From Streptomyces platensis (GTDB lineage: Bacteria > Actinomycetota > Actinomycetes > Streptomycetales > Streptomycetaceae), in the NCBI RefSeq assembly GCF_008704855.1, contig NZ_CP023691.1:7688001-7752000 (forward strand): DNA of 64,000 bases, given 5' to 3'. Below the pieces are notes generated by a model. It had not been told where the DNA came from. It searched no databases and was given only the letters and a program-made list of their open reading frames with translations. Positions 17,075 through 26,004 of the stretch are shown piece after piece. Position 1 is the first letter of the stretch; the number at the start of each line of letters is the position of its first letter. The position numbers and the translations under genes were made by a program.

Positions 17075-18325
17075 GTGTCGGAAAGTGACTTTTATACCGT
17101 TAATCACCGATATGAAGCCCAGGGCGCGCCCTTGGAGTGGCCCACGTGGGAGCTTCAGGCGCACGGCTCCGCCGCGCCCGCTCCCGACCCCGCCGCCCCC
17201 GGCGATCCGGCCGGCTCCGCCGGTCCCGGATGCCCGCTGCCCCGGCTCGACCCGCTGGGCCCGTGGTGCAGCGCCCGGCTGACCTTCGCCGACGGCGCCC
17301 GGGTCGAGGTCCTCGTGACGGTCTCCGACGACCACATCACCGTCGAGGACGTACGCGCCGACCCGCCGCTGACCCTCGACGGCCTCGCCGACCTCGGCCG
17401 CTGGATCGCGGGCCCCCTCGACGACGCCTTCCGGGCGGCCACCGGGCAGCCGCGGAAGACCCGGCCCACACCACGGCAGGCCGGCCCGGCGGACATCGCA
17501 CCGGAACGGGGCGGAGGACCGGAACGGGGCAGAGGGCCGCAGGCCGGGCCGCCACCGGAGCCGGGACGCGGTGCGGCGACCGACCCGCTGCGGGGCTCGC
17601 GGCCGGGGGCGCCGCAGGGGCCGACACGACACGCCCGGCCCACGAGTGGTTCGGCGCCGGCGGGCGAGCCGGAACCGGCGGCGATGGCGGCCGGGGCGGA
17701 GGCAGCAGCAGGAGCGGAGGCGGCGGCCGGGGCGGCGGAGCGCGCACCGCGTACGACGGACGAGGCGACGGGGGCGGGCGCGGCGGGGGCGGGTGCGTCG
17801 GAAGCAGGGCCGACGGGCGCGAGGGGCGCGACGGGGCTCGGCCAGGGTGAGGGCGTACGGCACCGGACGGCACCGGACTCCGGCATCGGCCACCCCGCCG
17901 ACCCGTCTGCGGCCCCGTCCACCGACTCTCCTGCAGAGCCGAGCGGTCAGCCGAGCTGCGAACAGCCCAATGAGCAGTCCTGTGAGCAGAGCTCAGGGCG
18001 GCCCGCCCCCGCCGAGGCATGCGTGCCCGCCGCGTCCTCGACGTCCCCCGCCGGGTCCTCGACGCCTCCCGACGCCGCGGAGCCGTCTCCGTCGTCCCCC
18101 TCCGCCCCACCGGCCGAGCGTGCCCGCTCCGCCGTTCTCGCCCGGACGCGGGCCGGTGAGCGACGCAAGATCGCCGCGGACGCGTACCGGCAGGCGCAGC
18201 GGGAGGGGCGCGATCCGGTGCTGGCCGTCATGCACGCCACCGGCCGTAACCGCCGGAGGTCGCTGCGGCTGATCGCCGGCGCCCGCGACGAGGGGCTGCT
18301 GACGCCACGTCACAACAAGCGTTAG
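17075..18325 (+). CDS. DUF6214-like protein with long disordered linker
   Basis: This 416-aa protein has two conserved ends joined by low-complexity sequence. Residues about 20-125 form a small alpha/beta domain (ARLTFADGARVEVLVTVSDD, TVEDVRADPPLTLDGLADLG) found in Streptomyces proteins that I believe are annotated DUF6214. Residues 130-360 are Pro/Ala/Gly/Glu-rich and likely disordered. The last 55 residues (ERRKIAADAYRQAQREGRDP, NRRRSLRLIAGARDEGLLTP) look like a helical, possibly DNA-binding, module. Start is GTG at 17075; a weak ribosome site makes it less certain. Function is unknown. Confidence 0.75.
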   Translation: MSESDFYTVNHRYEAQGAPLEWPTWELQAHGSAAPAPDPAAPGDPAGSAGPGCPLPRLDPLGPWCSARLTFADGARVEVLVTVSDDHITVEDVRADPPLTLDGLADLGRWIAGPLDDAFRAATGQPRKTRPTPRQAGPADIAPERGGGPERGRGPQAGPPPEPGRGAATDPLRGSRPGAPQGPTRHARPTSGSAPAGEPEPAAMAAGAEAAAGAEAAAGAAERAPRTTDEATGAGAAGAGASEAGPTGARGATGLGQGEGVRHRTAPDSGIGHPADPSAAPSTDSPAEPSGQPSCEQPNEQSCEQSSGRPAPAEACVPAASSTSPAGSSTPPDAAEPSPSSPSAPPAERARSAVLARTRAGERRKIAADAYRQAQREGRDPVLAVMHATGRNRRRSLRLIAGARDEGLLTPRHNKR

Positions 18326-18408
18326 GGCCTGTCACCCCGATCTCCGTGGGCCGGTCCGCGGTGCCGGATGCCGCGCCGCCGGCCCACGAGGGCCGGGGTG
18401 ACAGGCCC
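18325..18408. terminator. Long nested bidirectional terminator
   Basis: GGGCCTGTCACCCC at 18325-18338 pairs perfectly with GGGGTGACAGGCCC at 18395-18408, and a second stem CGTGGGCCGG (18345-18354) pairs with CCGGCCCACG (18379-18388) inside it. It fills the space between convergent genes. The outer arm begins at the last base of the upstream stop codon. Confidence 0.75.
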
Positions 18409-18422
18409 CGGTGGCGTGGGCC

Positions 18423-19097
18423 TCAGGGCGTCAACTCGGCCTGGATCCGCCGCATCCGCCCGATCTCGGCGCCCTGCTGTGCGATGACCTCGCTCGCCAT
18501 CTCCTCCACCAGCGCGTTGTTGCCCTCCGAGAGCACTTCCGTCGCCATGAAGACCGCCCCCTGGTGGTGGGCGGTCATCAACTTCAGAAAGAGCGCGTCG
18601 AACCGCGCGCCGCGTGCCGCCCGCAGCCGGTCGAGCTCGTCGGCGGTCGCCATCCCCGGCATCTCCCCGTCGTGGTGCGGGTGCCCGCCCGCCTCGTGAT
18701 CCCCGCCATGGCTGCTCAACCAGCCCTTCATGGCGCCGATTTCCAGCCCTTGGGCAGCGGCGATCCGCCCCGCCAGCCGTCCCACCTGCCCGCTGTCGGC
18801 ATACCGCTTCGCCAGGTCCGTCATCACCAGCGCCTGCTGGTGGTGCGGGATCATCATCTGGACGTAGGCGAGGTCCGCAGGGTTGGGGGAGTCGTCGCGG
18901 CGCGCCTTCTTGGCCTCGTCGGAGGTGAGGATCCGGGCCGATTCCCCCGGCCTGCCCGGCGCCAGCACCTTCGGTCCGTCCGCTGCGCTCGCCTTGGCGT
19001 CGTCATCGGCCGAACAGCCGCTCAGAGCAAGGGCGAGGGCCAGCACCGGCCCACAGCCGGCCGCGACGAGGACGCTCGCTCTCCTGGGACGCTTCAC
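18423..19097 (-). CDS. DUF305 lipoprotein
   Basis: This 224-aa secreted lipoprotein has a signal peptide ending in the lipobox LSGC at about residue 27, then a DUF305 domain. The family's two paired-histidine helices are clear: YVQMMIPHHQQALVMTDLA and LMTAHHQGAVFMATEVL, and a His-rich stretch (HGGDHEAGGHPHHDGEMPG) lies between them. DUF305 is a ferritin-like four-helix domain often linked to copper or other metals. I chose the GTG at 19097, preceded by GGAAGG, because it gives a proper signal peptide. It is divergent from a secreted LVIVD-repeat gene. Confidence 0.9.
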   Translation of the reverse strand: MKRPRRASVLVAAGCGPVLALALALSGCSADDDAKASAADGPKVLAPGRPGESARILTSDEAKKARRDDSPNPADLAYVQMMIPHHQQALVMTDLAKRYADSGQVGRLAGRIAAAQGLEIGAMKGWLSSHGGDHEAGGHPHHDGEMPGMATADELDRLRAARGARFDALFLKLMTAHHQGAVFMATEVLSEGNNALVEEMASEVIAQQGAEIGRMRRIQAELTP

Positions 19098-19270
19098 CGC
19101 ACACCTTCCTGTCCGCCGGACCATCCATGGGGGCCGCCCGGCCGTCGTCCGCCCGCTTCCGCGGGTGCCGGGGTGTGACATCTTCATCCTCTCCTCTTGA
19201 TATGTACATGAGTAGCGCGATACTCGGGCCGAGAACCGTTCACCTCGGAACGGACTTCAGGGAGGTCCTC

Positions 19271-20755
19271 GTGACGTCGTTGCACAGACCCCGCGTGCGG
19301 CGCAGATCCCTCGGAGCGGTGACCGCGGCCCTCGGGCTCGCGGCCGCTCTCCTCGTGGCCGGACCGGCGGCCGCGACCCCCGACCCCGGCGATCACCCCT
19401 CCGCCGCCCAGAAGGTGAGCCGCGGTCAGGAGGCGGACACCCGGGCCGCGATCAGGAACGGCGAGATACCCGGCGTGGACGAGGTCGTGCACAGCGACAA
19501 CGTCCGCCCGCTGGCACACCTCCCCAAGCAGGCGCTCCAGGGCACCAACTCGGACCTCGCCTTCCAGGGGAAGTACGCGTTCGCCGGCAACTACGACGGC
19601 TTCGTGATCTACGACATCTCCCGGCCCGCGGCCCCCAGGACCGTGAGCCAGGTGCTCTGTCCCGGGTCGCAGAACGACATCTCGGTCTCCGGCAACCTGC
19701 TCTTCCTGTCCACGGACTCCTCGCGCAGCGACAACTCCTGCGCCAGCACCACCCAGCCGGCGACGGAGAAGTCCTCCTGGGAGGGCATCAAGGTCTTCGA
19801 CATCAGCGACAAGAAGCACCCCCGCTACGTCGCCGCCGTCGAGACCGCCTGCGGCTCGCACACCCACACGCTGCTCCCCGAGGGCCGCAACGTCTACGTC
19901 TATGTCTCGTCGTACGCACCCAGCGAGGCATTCCCCGACTGCCGGCCGCCGCACGACGGCATCTCCGTCGTCAAGGTCCCGCGTGCCGCACCCGAGAAGG
20001 CCGCCGTCATCGGCTTCCCCGTGCTCTTCCCGGACGGCGGCAACCCCGGCGGCCCCGCCAACCCGGGGGTTTCGCAGACCACCGGCTGTCATGACATCAC
20101 CACCTTCCCGAAGCTGAAGCTGGCCGCCGGCGCCTGCATGGGCGACGGCATCCTCATGGATCTGTTGAACCCGGCAGCGCCCAAGGTCATCGACCGGGTC
20201 CAGGACAACGTCAACTTCGCGTTCTGGCACTCGGCCACCTTCAACGAACGAGGAAACAAGGTGGTGTTCACCGATGAGCTGGGCGGTGGCGCGGCGGCCA
20301 CCTGCAACGAGCAGACCGGGCCGAACCGCGGTGCCGACGGCATCTACGACATCACCGGCAAGGGCAGCCATCGCAAGCTCGTCTTCAAGAGCTACTACAA
20401 GATCCCGCGCCACCAGGCCGACACCGAGAACTGCGTAGCCCACAACGGTTCGCTGATCCCGGCCAGGAACCGCGATCTCATGGTCCAGGCGTGGTACCAG
20501 GGCGGCGTCTCCGTCTGGGACTTCACCGACTCCGCGCACCCGAAGGAGATCGGCTACTTCGAACGTGGTCCGCTCTCCACGGACTCACTGGTCACCGGCG
20601 GTGCCTGGTCCGCGTACTACTACAACGGCCACGTCTACTCCAACGACATCGCCAAGGGCTTCGACATCCTCGCCCTCGACGACCGGCGGACGGACAGCGC
20701 CAAGTCGGTACGGCTCCGGGAACTCAACGCCCAGACCCAGCCCGACTACCGCTGA
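19271..20755 (+). CDS. Secreted LVIVD-repeat beta-propeller protein
   Basis: This 494-aa protein starts at GTG 19271 after a GGGAGG ribosome site and has a cleavable signal peptide (RRRSLGAVTAALGLAAALLV, then AGPAAATP). The mature part carries LVIVD-type propeller repeats, for example KYAFAGNYDGFVIYDISRP, SGNLLFLSTDSS and LMVQAWYQGGVSVWDFTDSA. Several Cys and His residues (TACGSHTHTLLPEG, GCHDITTF) could form disulphides or bind metal. Homologues are common secreted Streptomyces proteins of unknown function. Its last 10 bases overlap the convergent TetR gene. Confidence 0.88.
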   Translation: MTSLHRPRVRRRSLGAVTAALGLAAALLVAGPAAATPDPGDHPSAAQKVSRGQEADTRAAIRNGEIPGVDEVVHSDNVRPLAHLPKQALQGTNSDLAFQGKYAFAGNYDGFVIYDISRPAAPRTVSQVLCPGSQNDISVSGNLLFLSTDSSRSDNSCASTTQPATEKSSWEGIKVFDISDKKHPRYVAAVETACGSHTHTLLPEGRNVYVYVSSYAPSEAFPDCRPPHDGISVVKVPRAAPEKAAVIGFPVLFPDGGNPGGPANPGVSQTTGCHDITTFPKLKLAAGACMGDGILMDLLNPAAPKVIDRVQDNVNFAFWHSATFNERGNKVVFTDELGGGAAATCNEQTGPNRGADGIYDITGKGSHRKLVFKSYYKIPRHQADTENCVAHNGSLIPARNRDLMVQAWYQGGVSVWDFTDSAHPKEIGYFERGPLSTDSLVTGGAWSAYYYNGHVYSNDIAKGFDILALDDRRTDSAKSVRLRELNAQTQPDYR

Positions 20756-21402
20756 CCGTCCCGCACCGGTCCCGGTATCCGCGTCCCGCCGGGCGGTCCC
20801 TCGTCCGGCGGGACTCCCCACTCCCATACCAGCCCGTACCGCTGGAACAGCTCGGTACGCAGCCGCGCCCGCGGCATGGCCGCTCCCGGCAGCAGCATCG
20901 CCACCACCGACCCCATCAACAGGGCCCGCAGCAACGGATAGTCGGCATCGGGATCGGACGAGCCGTACGCCACGACCGTCTCCCGCAGCAACTGCGCCAG
21001 CCGCTGCTGCTCGGGGCACTGGATGAACCCCTCGGCCGTCAGGATCCCCGCCATATGCGTCCGCATCAGCAGCGGATGCTCATGCGCCAGCCCCAGGATC
21101 GCGTCGATGGCCCGCGCCATCAGCTCCTGCCCCGCCTCCGGTCCGCTCGGCCGCGGGGCCCGCTCCAGCGCGGCCTGGAGCGTGCGATGCATCAGCCGGT
21201 GCACGGCGGACTGGAGCAACTGCCGCTTGCCGGGGAAGTAGTAGGAGACCAGCCCCCGCGCGACCCCCGCCTCCCGGGCGATGTCCGCGAGCCGCGTCGC
21301 CTCGTAGCCGTGCTCGCCCACCAGCTCGACCGTCGCCTGGAGCAGCCGCTCACGGGAGCGCCGCCGCAATTCTTCATTGACCGATGCGCTGCGGGGGGAC
21401 AT
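20746..21402 (-). CDS. TetR/AcrR family regulator
   Basis: This 218-aa protein is a TetR-type repressor. The N-terminal helix-turn-helix covers residues about 12-58 (RERLLQATVELVGEHGYEAT, then IAREAGVARGLVSYYFPGKR with the classic YYF recognition helix). The rest is an all-helical ligand-binding and dimerisation domain (HEHPLLMRTHMAGILTAEGF). It converges on the LVIVD gene with a 10-bp tail overlap. Upstream is a long regulatory gap before a short-chain dehydrogenase gene that it may control; the ligand is unknown. Confidence 0.93.
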   Translation of the reverse strand: MSPRSASVNEELRRRSRERLLQATVELVGEHGYEATRLADIAREAGVARGLVSYYFPGKRQLLQSAVHRLMHRTLQAALERAPRPSGPEAGQELMARAIDAILGLAHEHPLLMRTHMAGILTAEGFIQCPEQQRLAQLLRETVVAYGSSDPDADYPLLRALLMGSVVAMLLPGAAMPRARLRTELFQRYGLVWEWGVPPDEGPPGGTRIPGPVRDGQR

Positions 21403-21489
21403 CCTGTAACTCCTGCGTTGACTGGCTAGGGGCCAACGCAGTCAGTATGACTCCGGATCCCCGTCCTTGGAACGGATCCGGTCAAGCTG

Positions 21490-21526
21490 CCCGATTCGGG
21501 CGACGCGGGGGATCGCCCGAATCGGG
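21490..21526. repeat. Perfect 14-bp inverted repeat (hairpin 1)
   Basis: CCCGATTCGGGCGA at 21490-21503 pairs exactly with TCGCCCGAATCGGG at 21513-21526 around a 9-nt loop. It lies about 90 bp upstream of the TetR start, far from any stop codon pointing at it, so a simple terminator role is not obvious. Confidence 0.6.
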
Positions 21527-21539
21527 TGAACGTGAGGCC

Positions 21540-21587
21540 GGGGACGGCCTCTTGACCTGCGACTATCCAGGCCGAGGGGCCGTCCCC
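21540..21587. repeat. 10-bp inverted repeat (hairpin 2)
   Basis: GGGGACGGCC at 21540-21549 pairs with GGCCGTCCCC at 21578-21587. It starts 13 bp after hairpin 1. Together they could be an attenuator, an RNA element or the end of an unrecognised transcript. Confidence 0.5.
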
Positions 21588-21928
21588 GACTCATGCGGGG
21601 AGGGAACGGGTCTCCCGTCGCTCCCGGTGCCTCTGAACGCACTTTGGCCGGTCTTCGGTCGGTCCCTCTCCGTCAGTTCTTGAACGTTGCCGGCGGTGCA
21701 TCGGGCATACGCCGTAAATGCCATCACGCATGGAATTCCTGTCGCCTGTTCCGGTCGGCGCGCTTTATGCCGTGTGCCTGGGGCTGCTTCGCGAGCCGCA
21801 CCGCAGAACACGTGCCGTCGGGTCGGCTTGCGTGGGCCGAGGGGACTCATGCCATTGAATGGGCGGTGGTCTCCTGTTCTCCTGGGCAGTAACTGCCCCG
21901 CCATAGCAACTAGTTGAGGGGAAAACAT

Positions 21929-22702
21929 ATGAGCGCGCAGAGCTTCGCCGGCAAGGTCGTTCTCATCACCGGCGCCGGGTCCGGCATCGGGGCAGCTACG
22001 GCGGACCGTTTCGCACGCGACGGCGCCACCGTGATCGCGGTCGGGCGTACCGAGGAGAAGTTGCGCAAGACGGTCGCTGCGGCGCCCGCCGGTTCGACGA
22101 TCGTCGCGCGCGTGGCGGATGTCTCCGACGAAGCGGCGGTCACGGCTCTCGTCGAGGGAGTGGTCAGTGACCACGGCCGGCTGGATGTGCTGGTCAACAA
22201 CGCCGCCGCAGCCACGGCCGGAACCGTCGAGCAGACCGACACCGCCAGCTGGCGGCAGGTCATGAACGTAGTGGCCGACGGTGTCTTCTACATGTCGAGA
22301 GCCGCACTGCCGCATCTGCGCGCCGTCGGCGGCAACATCGTGAACGTCGGCTCGGCCTCCGGTCTCGGCGGTGACTGGGGGCTGGCCGCCTATAACGCGG
22401 CGAAGGGCGCGGTGGTCAACCTCACCAATGCCATGGCGCTCGACCATGCCGCCGAAGGCGTACGGGTCAATGCGGTCCACCCGAGCCTCACCGCCACGGA
22501 GGTGGCCGCGCCCATCCTCGAAAACGAGTCGACTCTCGCCGCATTCCGGCAGCGCATTCCCATGCAGCGCCCGGCCGAGCCCCAGGAAGTCGCCGACGTC
22601 ATCGCATTCCTGGCCGGCCACGACGCCCGATTCGTCAATGGCGTCCATCTCCCGGTCGACGGCGGACTCCGCGCCTCCTCCGGACAGCCCCGTATGTTCT
22701 GA
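21929..22702 (+). CDS. Short-chain dehydrogenase/reductase
   Basis: This 257-aa SDR has the cofactor motif TGAGSGIG at residues 14-21, NNAA near 90, and the catalytic Ser142, Tyr155 and Lys159 (YNAAK). VGRTEEKL after the second strand fits NADP(H) preference. The C-terminal VNGVHLPVDGGLRASSGQ is typical of FabG-like SDRs. I start at the ATG at 21929 because GAGGGG at 21916-21921 is its ribosome site. An acid-phosphatase remnant begins 9 bp past its stop on the other strand. The TetR gene 526 bp upstream and divergent is a candidate regulator. Confidence 0.93.
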   Translation: MSAQSFAGKVVLITGAGSGIGAATADRFARDGATVIAVGRTEEKLRKTVAAAPAGSTIVARVADVSDEAAVTALVEGVVSDHGRLDVLVNNAAAATAGTVEQTDTASWRQVMNVVADGVFYMSRAALPHLRAVGGNIVNVGSASGLGGDWGLAAYNAAKGAVVNLTNAMALDHAAEGVRVNAVHPSLTATEVAAPILENESTLAAFRQRIPMQRPAEPQEVADVIAFLAGHDARFVNGVHLPVDGGLRASSGQPRMF

Positions 22703-22711
22703 GCAGCGGCG

Positions 22712-22930
22712 TCACGCGAACAGCACCGCCGCGCCGTGCTGATGCGCGTACTTCGTGGCCTTCAGGATGGCCTGGACCGGCTTGCCCTTGTCGTAATGGG
22801 TGGCCAGCGACGAGTTGTCGATGTCCAGAACCACGGCGGACTTCTCCCCCTGACTGACGTCGGCCAGGCGCTCCTCCAGATGGCTGCGTACGTGGGGGCG
22901 TCGTTCTCCGCACCGCGCGTGAGGCGGTAC
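22712..22930 (-). pseudogene. Remnant of a secreted HAD-type acid phosphatase
   Basis: On the minus strand the frame ending at 22712 reads LEERLADVSQGEKSAVVLDI followed by DNSSLATHYDKGKPVQAI, the region around the nucleophile motif DxDxT/S of class B-like HAD acid phosphatases. It stops after GAAVLFA, where intact homologues continue into the second half of the enzyme. Upstream, at about 22890-22925, similarity continues in a different frame (LTRGAENDAPTYAA), so there is a frameshift too. The signal peptide is missing; a terminator hairpin for the TPR gene occupies that place. The gene has lost both ends and cannot make enzyme. Confidence 0.65.
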
Positions 22931-22932
22931 CA

Positions 22933-22978
22933 AAGGAAGGGACCGACCGCGATCGCCGTCGCGGTCGGTCCCTTCCTT
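22933..22978 (-). terminator. Strong hairpin terminator of the HSP90-TPR operon
   Basis: AAGGAAGGGACCGACCGCGA (22933-22952) pairs perfectly over 20 bp with 22959-22978 around a 6-nt loop. It lies 35 bp past the stop of the TPR gene and is the strongest hairpin in this part of the window. Confidence 0.8.
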
Positions 22979-23013
22979 GCGCTGTTTCTCGCAGCCGGGT
23001 CGGGCAGTGGGCC

Positions 23014-26004
23014 CTACGCGAGGGTGTCGAGCAGGGCCTGCGCCTCGGTGCGGCGGCGCTTTGTGGTGTCGTCGGTGTCGGGGCTGTCCTCGTCGCCGTA
23101 GTCGGCAAGGACGGTGCGGGCGCGGGTGATGGCGGCGGAGGTGTGGCCGAGGTCGGACTCCAGCCAGGCGGCCATGAGCTGGGCGGCGGTGCGGTCGTGG
23201 CGGGCGGGCTCGCCGAGTGAGGCGAAGGCGGCGATGGCCTGCTCCGCGTAGCCGAGGGCGTCCTCGTAGGTGCGTTGCGCGGTGCCGTCGTCGTCCTCGT
23301 CGCCGGGCTCGGAGTCGCAGCCGCGGACCAGGAGTTCGGCGGTCTGGCGGTAGGTGCCGGCGAGTTCGGCCCGCAGTGTGGTGCGGCTGCCGTCGTCCGC
23401 CGTCTCGGCGATGGCCTCGGTGAGCAGGCGCTCGGCGGTGGCCATCACGTCGAGGGCGACCGGCAGGCCGCTCCCCGTGGTGCGCAAGGTGATCCAGGCG
23501 CGGGCGCGTACGGCGCGGGCCGCGCTCTGCGGTCGGCCGAGAGTGCGCCAGAGTTCCTCGGCGCGGGCGTACGCCGCGGCGGCCTCCTCGTTCAGCCCGG
23601 CACCGTTGAGGGCGTCGCCGGCGAGGTGGGCGAGGACGGCGTGGTCGCGCTGGCCGTCCCAGCCCTTGGCGATGTCGGCGGCGAGCAGGAAGTGCTCACC
23701 GGCCTGCCGGTGGTCGTCGAGCTCCGCCAGGCATTCGCCGAGCCACCAGCGGGCTTGCACGACGTGGCCTTCGTGGTGGTGCTCCTCAAGGGCCGGCAGC
23801 GCGCTCTCCAGGACGGATGCGGACTCGTCGTAGCGGCGGAGGCGCAGCAGCGCGCCGCCGAGCACGAGCTGGGCCCAGGCGCCGAGCCCTTCGCCGCCGT
23901 CCGCCTGGTCGGCCCAGTGTGTGGCTTCGAGTGCCTGGTCGGCCACCTCGTTGTCGTCCTGACCGGTGGCGGCCAGGGACTCGGCGAGGATGAGGTGGAG
24001 ATGGGCGCAGCCGAGCGGTTCGAACAGTCCGGCGCCGTGGTCGAGGGCGGCGCGGGCGGCCTGCTCGGCCTGTTGCGGGCGGCCCAGCGAGAGGGCGGCC
24101 TCGGCGAGCCGGGCCTCGGCCTCCGCGGCGTACCAGGGGACGGCGGCCTCGTGGTACCGCTCCACCGCGCGGGCGAACAGCTCCGCTGCCTGCGGGGCGT
24201 CGCCGCGCCCGGCGAGCAGGCCGCCCAGCAGGCAGGAGATGTCGGCGATGCGGGAGCACATCCGCGGGTCCTCGGCGCGGTGTTCCTCGGCGAGGGCGAG
24301 CAGCGCACGGAGTTCGTCCGTGAGGGCGTCCGCGGCAGCTGCGGGGTCCGGTGCCGCCTGGAGGGTGCCCATGCGTACGCGGGCGGACGCCAGCAGCGCC
24401 CCGGTCAGCTGCCGGGCGGTGGCCCGGCCGTCGGCGTGCAGGGTGCGCAACTCCGCGCAGAGCGCGTCGAGTTCGGCGAGACCCTGCTCCGCGCGGCCGG
24501 AGACCGCCATGGTGTAGGCGGCACGGGCCCGGCCGGCGGCGGCCTCACCGGGGTCACCGGCGGCCTCGAACTGCTCGGCGGCCCGGCGGAACAGCGTGCC
24601 GGCCGCCTCCGGGTCGTCGAGCGCGTCGACGGCGGCGTGGTAGGTCACCTCGGCGCGGTCGGACAGGTCCAGTGCGGTGCCGGTCCGGTCGGCGGCCCCG
24701 GCGACCGCCCGCCATGCGGCGCGGGCGTCCGGGTGCTGGGCGAGGGTGCGGCGCCGGGCCTCGGCCAGCAGCGCGGCGAGGTCCGTGGACCCGCCGTCCG
24801 CTGCCGCAGCCCCCGCTTCTGCCGCTTCCTGAGCGGGCTCCGGCGCGGACTGCGTACGGGCGGGGGAGCCGGCGGTGAGCCGGGCGCCGCGGACACCGAG
24901 GGGCAGCCGGTCGGTGAACGGCGTGCCGGCCATCCGCGCGGCCACCCAGGTGCTGACCTGGTCGGTGCCGTTGCGCTCGTCGAAGCGGCGGGCCAGGTCA
25001 CGGGCCGCGTCCCGGGTACGGGCCAGCAGCTGCTCCGTGGTGACGGGGGCGTCGCCGGGCAGCGGCACGGGCCGGTCGGCGTGGCCGAGTTCCGTCAGAC
25101 GGCGCAGCAGCAGGGCCGCCGCGCTCAGCAGCTGCAAACGGGAGAGCGGTTCCTCGCCGTTGTCCAGATACGCCGCGTGCTCGGCGAGGATCTCCAGGCC
25201 ACGGGCCTCGTTGCCGGTCAGTGCGCAGAATTCGATGTGCCGGGCGAGGGCCGGTACGAGACTGCCGTTGCCCCGGGCCAGGCGATAGCCCCGCAGATGG
25301 TTGCGGCGGGCCTCGTCGAACCGCCCGAGGCGCAGCAGCGGCACCAGGGACAGCGCGAGGATGAGATGCGGCTGCTCCGCGCAGGACTGCTCACCGTTCA
25401 GTACGGGCGCCCAGGTGGCGAGGGCGCGCTCGTCGTCTCCGCAATCCGCCTGCCATTCGCCCTGCTCGTTGAGTTCGCAGGCCAGGCAGTCGCTCATCCT
25501 GTCGCGGTCGGCGGCGGTCCACTCCGTCAGCAGCCGGGCGGCCAGGCCGTCGTCCCCGAGGTGCTGGGCGAGGTGGAACTCCGCCGCGCGGACCGGACGC
25601 ACCGAGTGCCCGGCGACGCGGTAGTGGCGCTCCATGTCCGGAAGCCAGCGGCGGACGGCGTCCAGCGGGATGTCGGGGTTACCGATGAGGCTGTAGACGA
25701 TCCACTTGAACTGCCAGTGCAGCCGGTGCAGGGCCCGGCTGTGGAAGTCCGCGGGACGCTCGTCCCACATGCGCAGCAGCCGGGCGAACGGCACCAGCGT
25801 TTTGCCGCTCTCCGAAGTGAACTGGTACGAGTCGATCAGACCCAGGAGCGCGTCGAGCAGCAGCACCCGGTCGCCGGTCGTCTCGGCGAGGCCGACGAGT
25901 TCCTCGGCGCGGGCGTTGCGGGCCGGCCCGTAGGTCTCGGAGTCGTTCTCCCAGAGCGCGTGGCGGATCGACTCGGCGGTGTACGGCGTGTTCTCGTGCG
26001 TCAT
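23014..26004 (-). CDS. Giant tetratricopeptide-repeat protein, partner of HSP90-like ATPase
   Basis: This 996-aa protein is almost entirely helical repeats rich in Ala and Leu with TPR spacing, for example LLDALLGLIDSYQFTSESGK, YHEAAVPWYAAEAEARLAEAALSL (residues in part), and QAGEHFLLAADIAKGWDGQR. It has no signal peptide or membrane span, so it is cytosolic. The ATG at 26004 overlaps the stop codon of the upstream HSP90-like gene (ATGA), so the two should be made in fixed ratio. TPR proteins act as scaffolds and, in eukaryotes, as HSP90 co-chaperones; a physical complex is therefore a strong inference. A low-complexity break lies near residue 405 (SPARTQSAPEPAQEAAEAG). Confidence 0.88.
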   Translation of the reverse strand: MTHENTPYTAESIRHALWENDSETYGPARNARAEELVGLAETTGDRVLLLDALLGLIDSYQFTSESGKTLVPFARLLRMWDERPADFHSRALHRLHWQFKWIVYSLIGNPDIPLDAVRRWLPDMERHYRVAGHSVRPVRAAEFHLAQHLGDDGLAARLLTEWTAADRDRMSDCLACELNEQGEWQADCGDDERALATWAPVLNGEQSCAEQPHLILALSLVPLLRLGRFDEARRNHLRGYRLARGNGSLVPALARHIEFCALTGNEARGLEILAEHAAYLDNGEEPLSRLQLLSAAALLLRRLTELGHADRPVPLPGDAPVTTEQLLARTRDAARDLARRFDERNGTDQVSTWVAARMAGTPFTDRLPLGVRGARLTAGSPARTQSAPEPAQEAAEAGAAAADGGSTDLAALLAEARRRTLAQHPDARAAWRAVAGAADRTGTALDLSDRAEVTYHAAVDALDDPEAAGTLFRRAAEQFEAAGDPGEAAAGRARAAYTMAVSGRAEQGLAELDALCAELRTLHADGRATARQLTGALLASARVRMGTLQAAPDPAAAADALTDELRALLALAEEHRAEDPRMCSRIADISCLLGGLLAGRGDAPQAAELFARAVERYHEAAVPWYAAEAEARLAEAALSLGRPQQAEQAARAALDHGAGLFEPLGCAHLHLILAESLAATGQDDNEVADQALEATHWADQADGGEGLGAWAQLVLGGALLRLRRYDESASVLESALPALEEHHHEGHVVQARWWLGECLAELDDHRQAGEHFLLAADIAKGWDGQRDHAVLAHLAGDALNGAGLNEEAAAAYARAEELWRTLGRPQSAARAVRARAWITLRTTGSGLPVALDVMATAERLLTEAIAETADDGSRTTLRAELAGTYRQTAELLVRGCDSEPGDEDDDGTAQRTYEDALGYAEQAIAAFASLGEPARHDRTAAQLMAAWLESDLGHTSAAITRARTVLADYGDEDSPDTDDTTKRRRTEAQALLDTLA

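Larger units (their letters stand above)
21403..21928. other. Long divergent regulatory region, 526 bp
   Basis: This gap separates the TetR gene from the second dehydrogenase. It contains two consecutive hairpins, listed separately, then about 330 bp of lower-GC sequence with no coding bias. CTAGTTGAGGGGAAAAC just before the ATG at 21929 supplies the ribosome site. A short symmetric element GGGCAGTAACTGCCC lies at about 21884-21898. I see no open frame with codon bias, and no tRNA-like fold. Confidence 0.45.
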
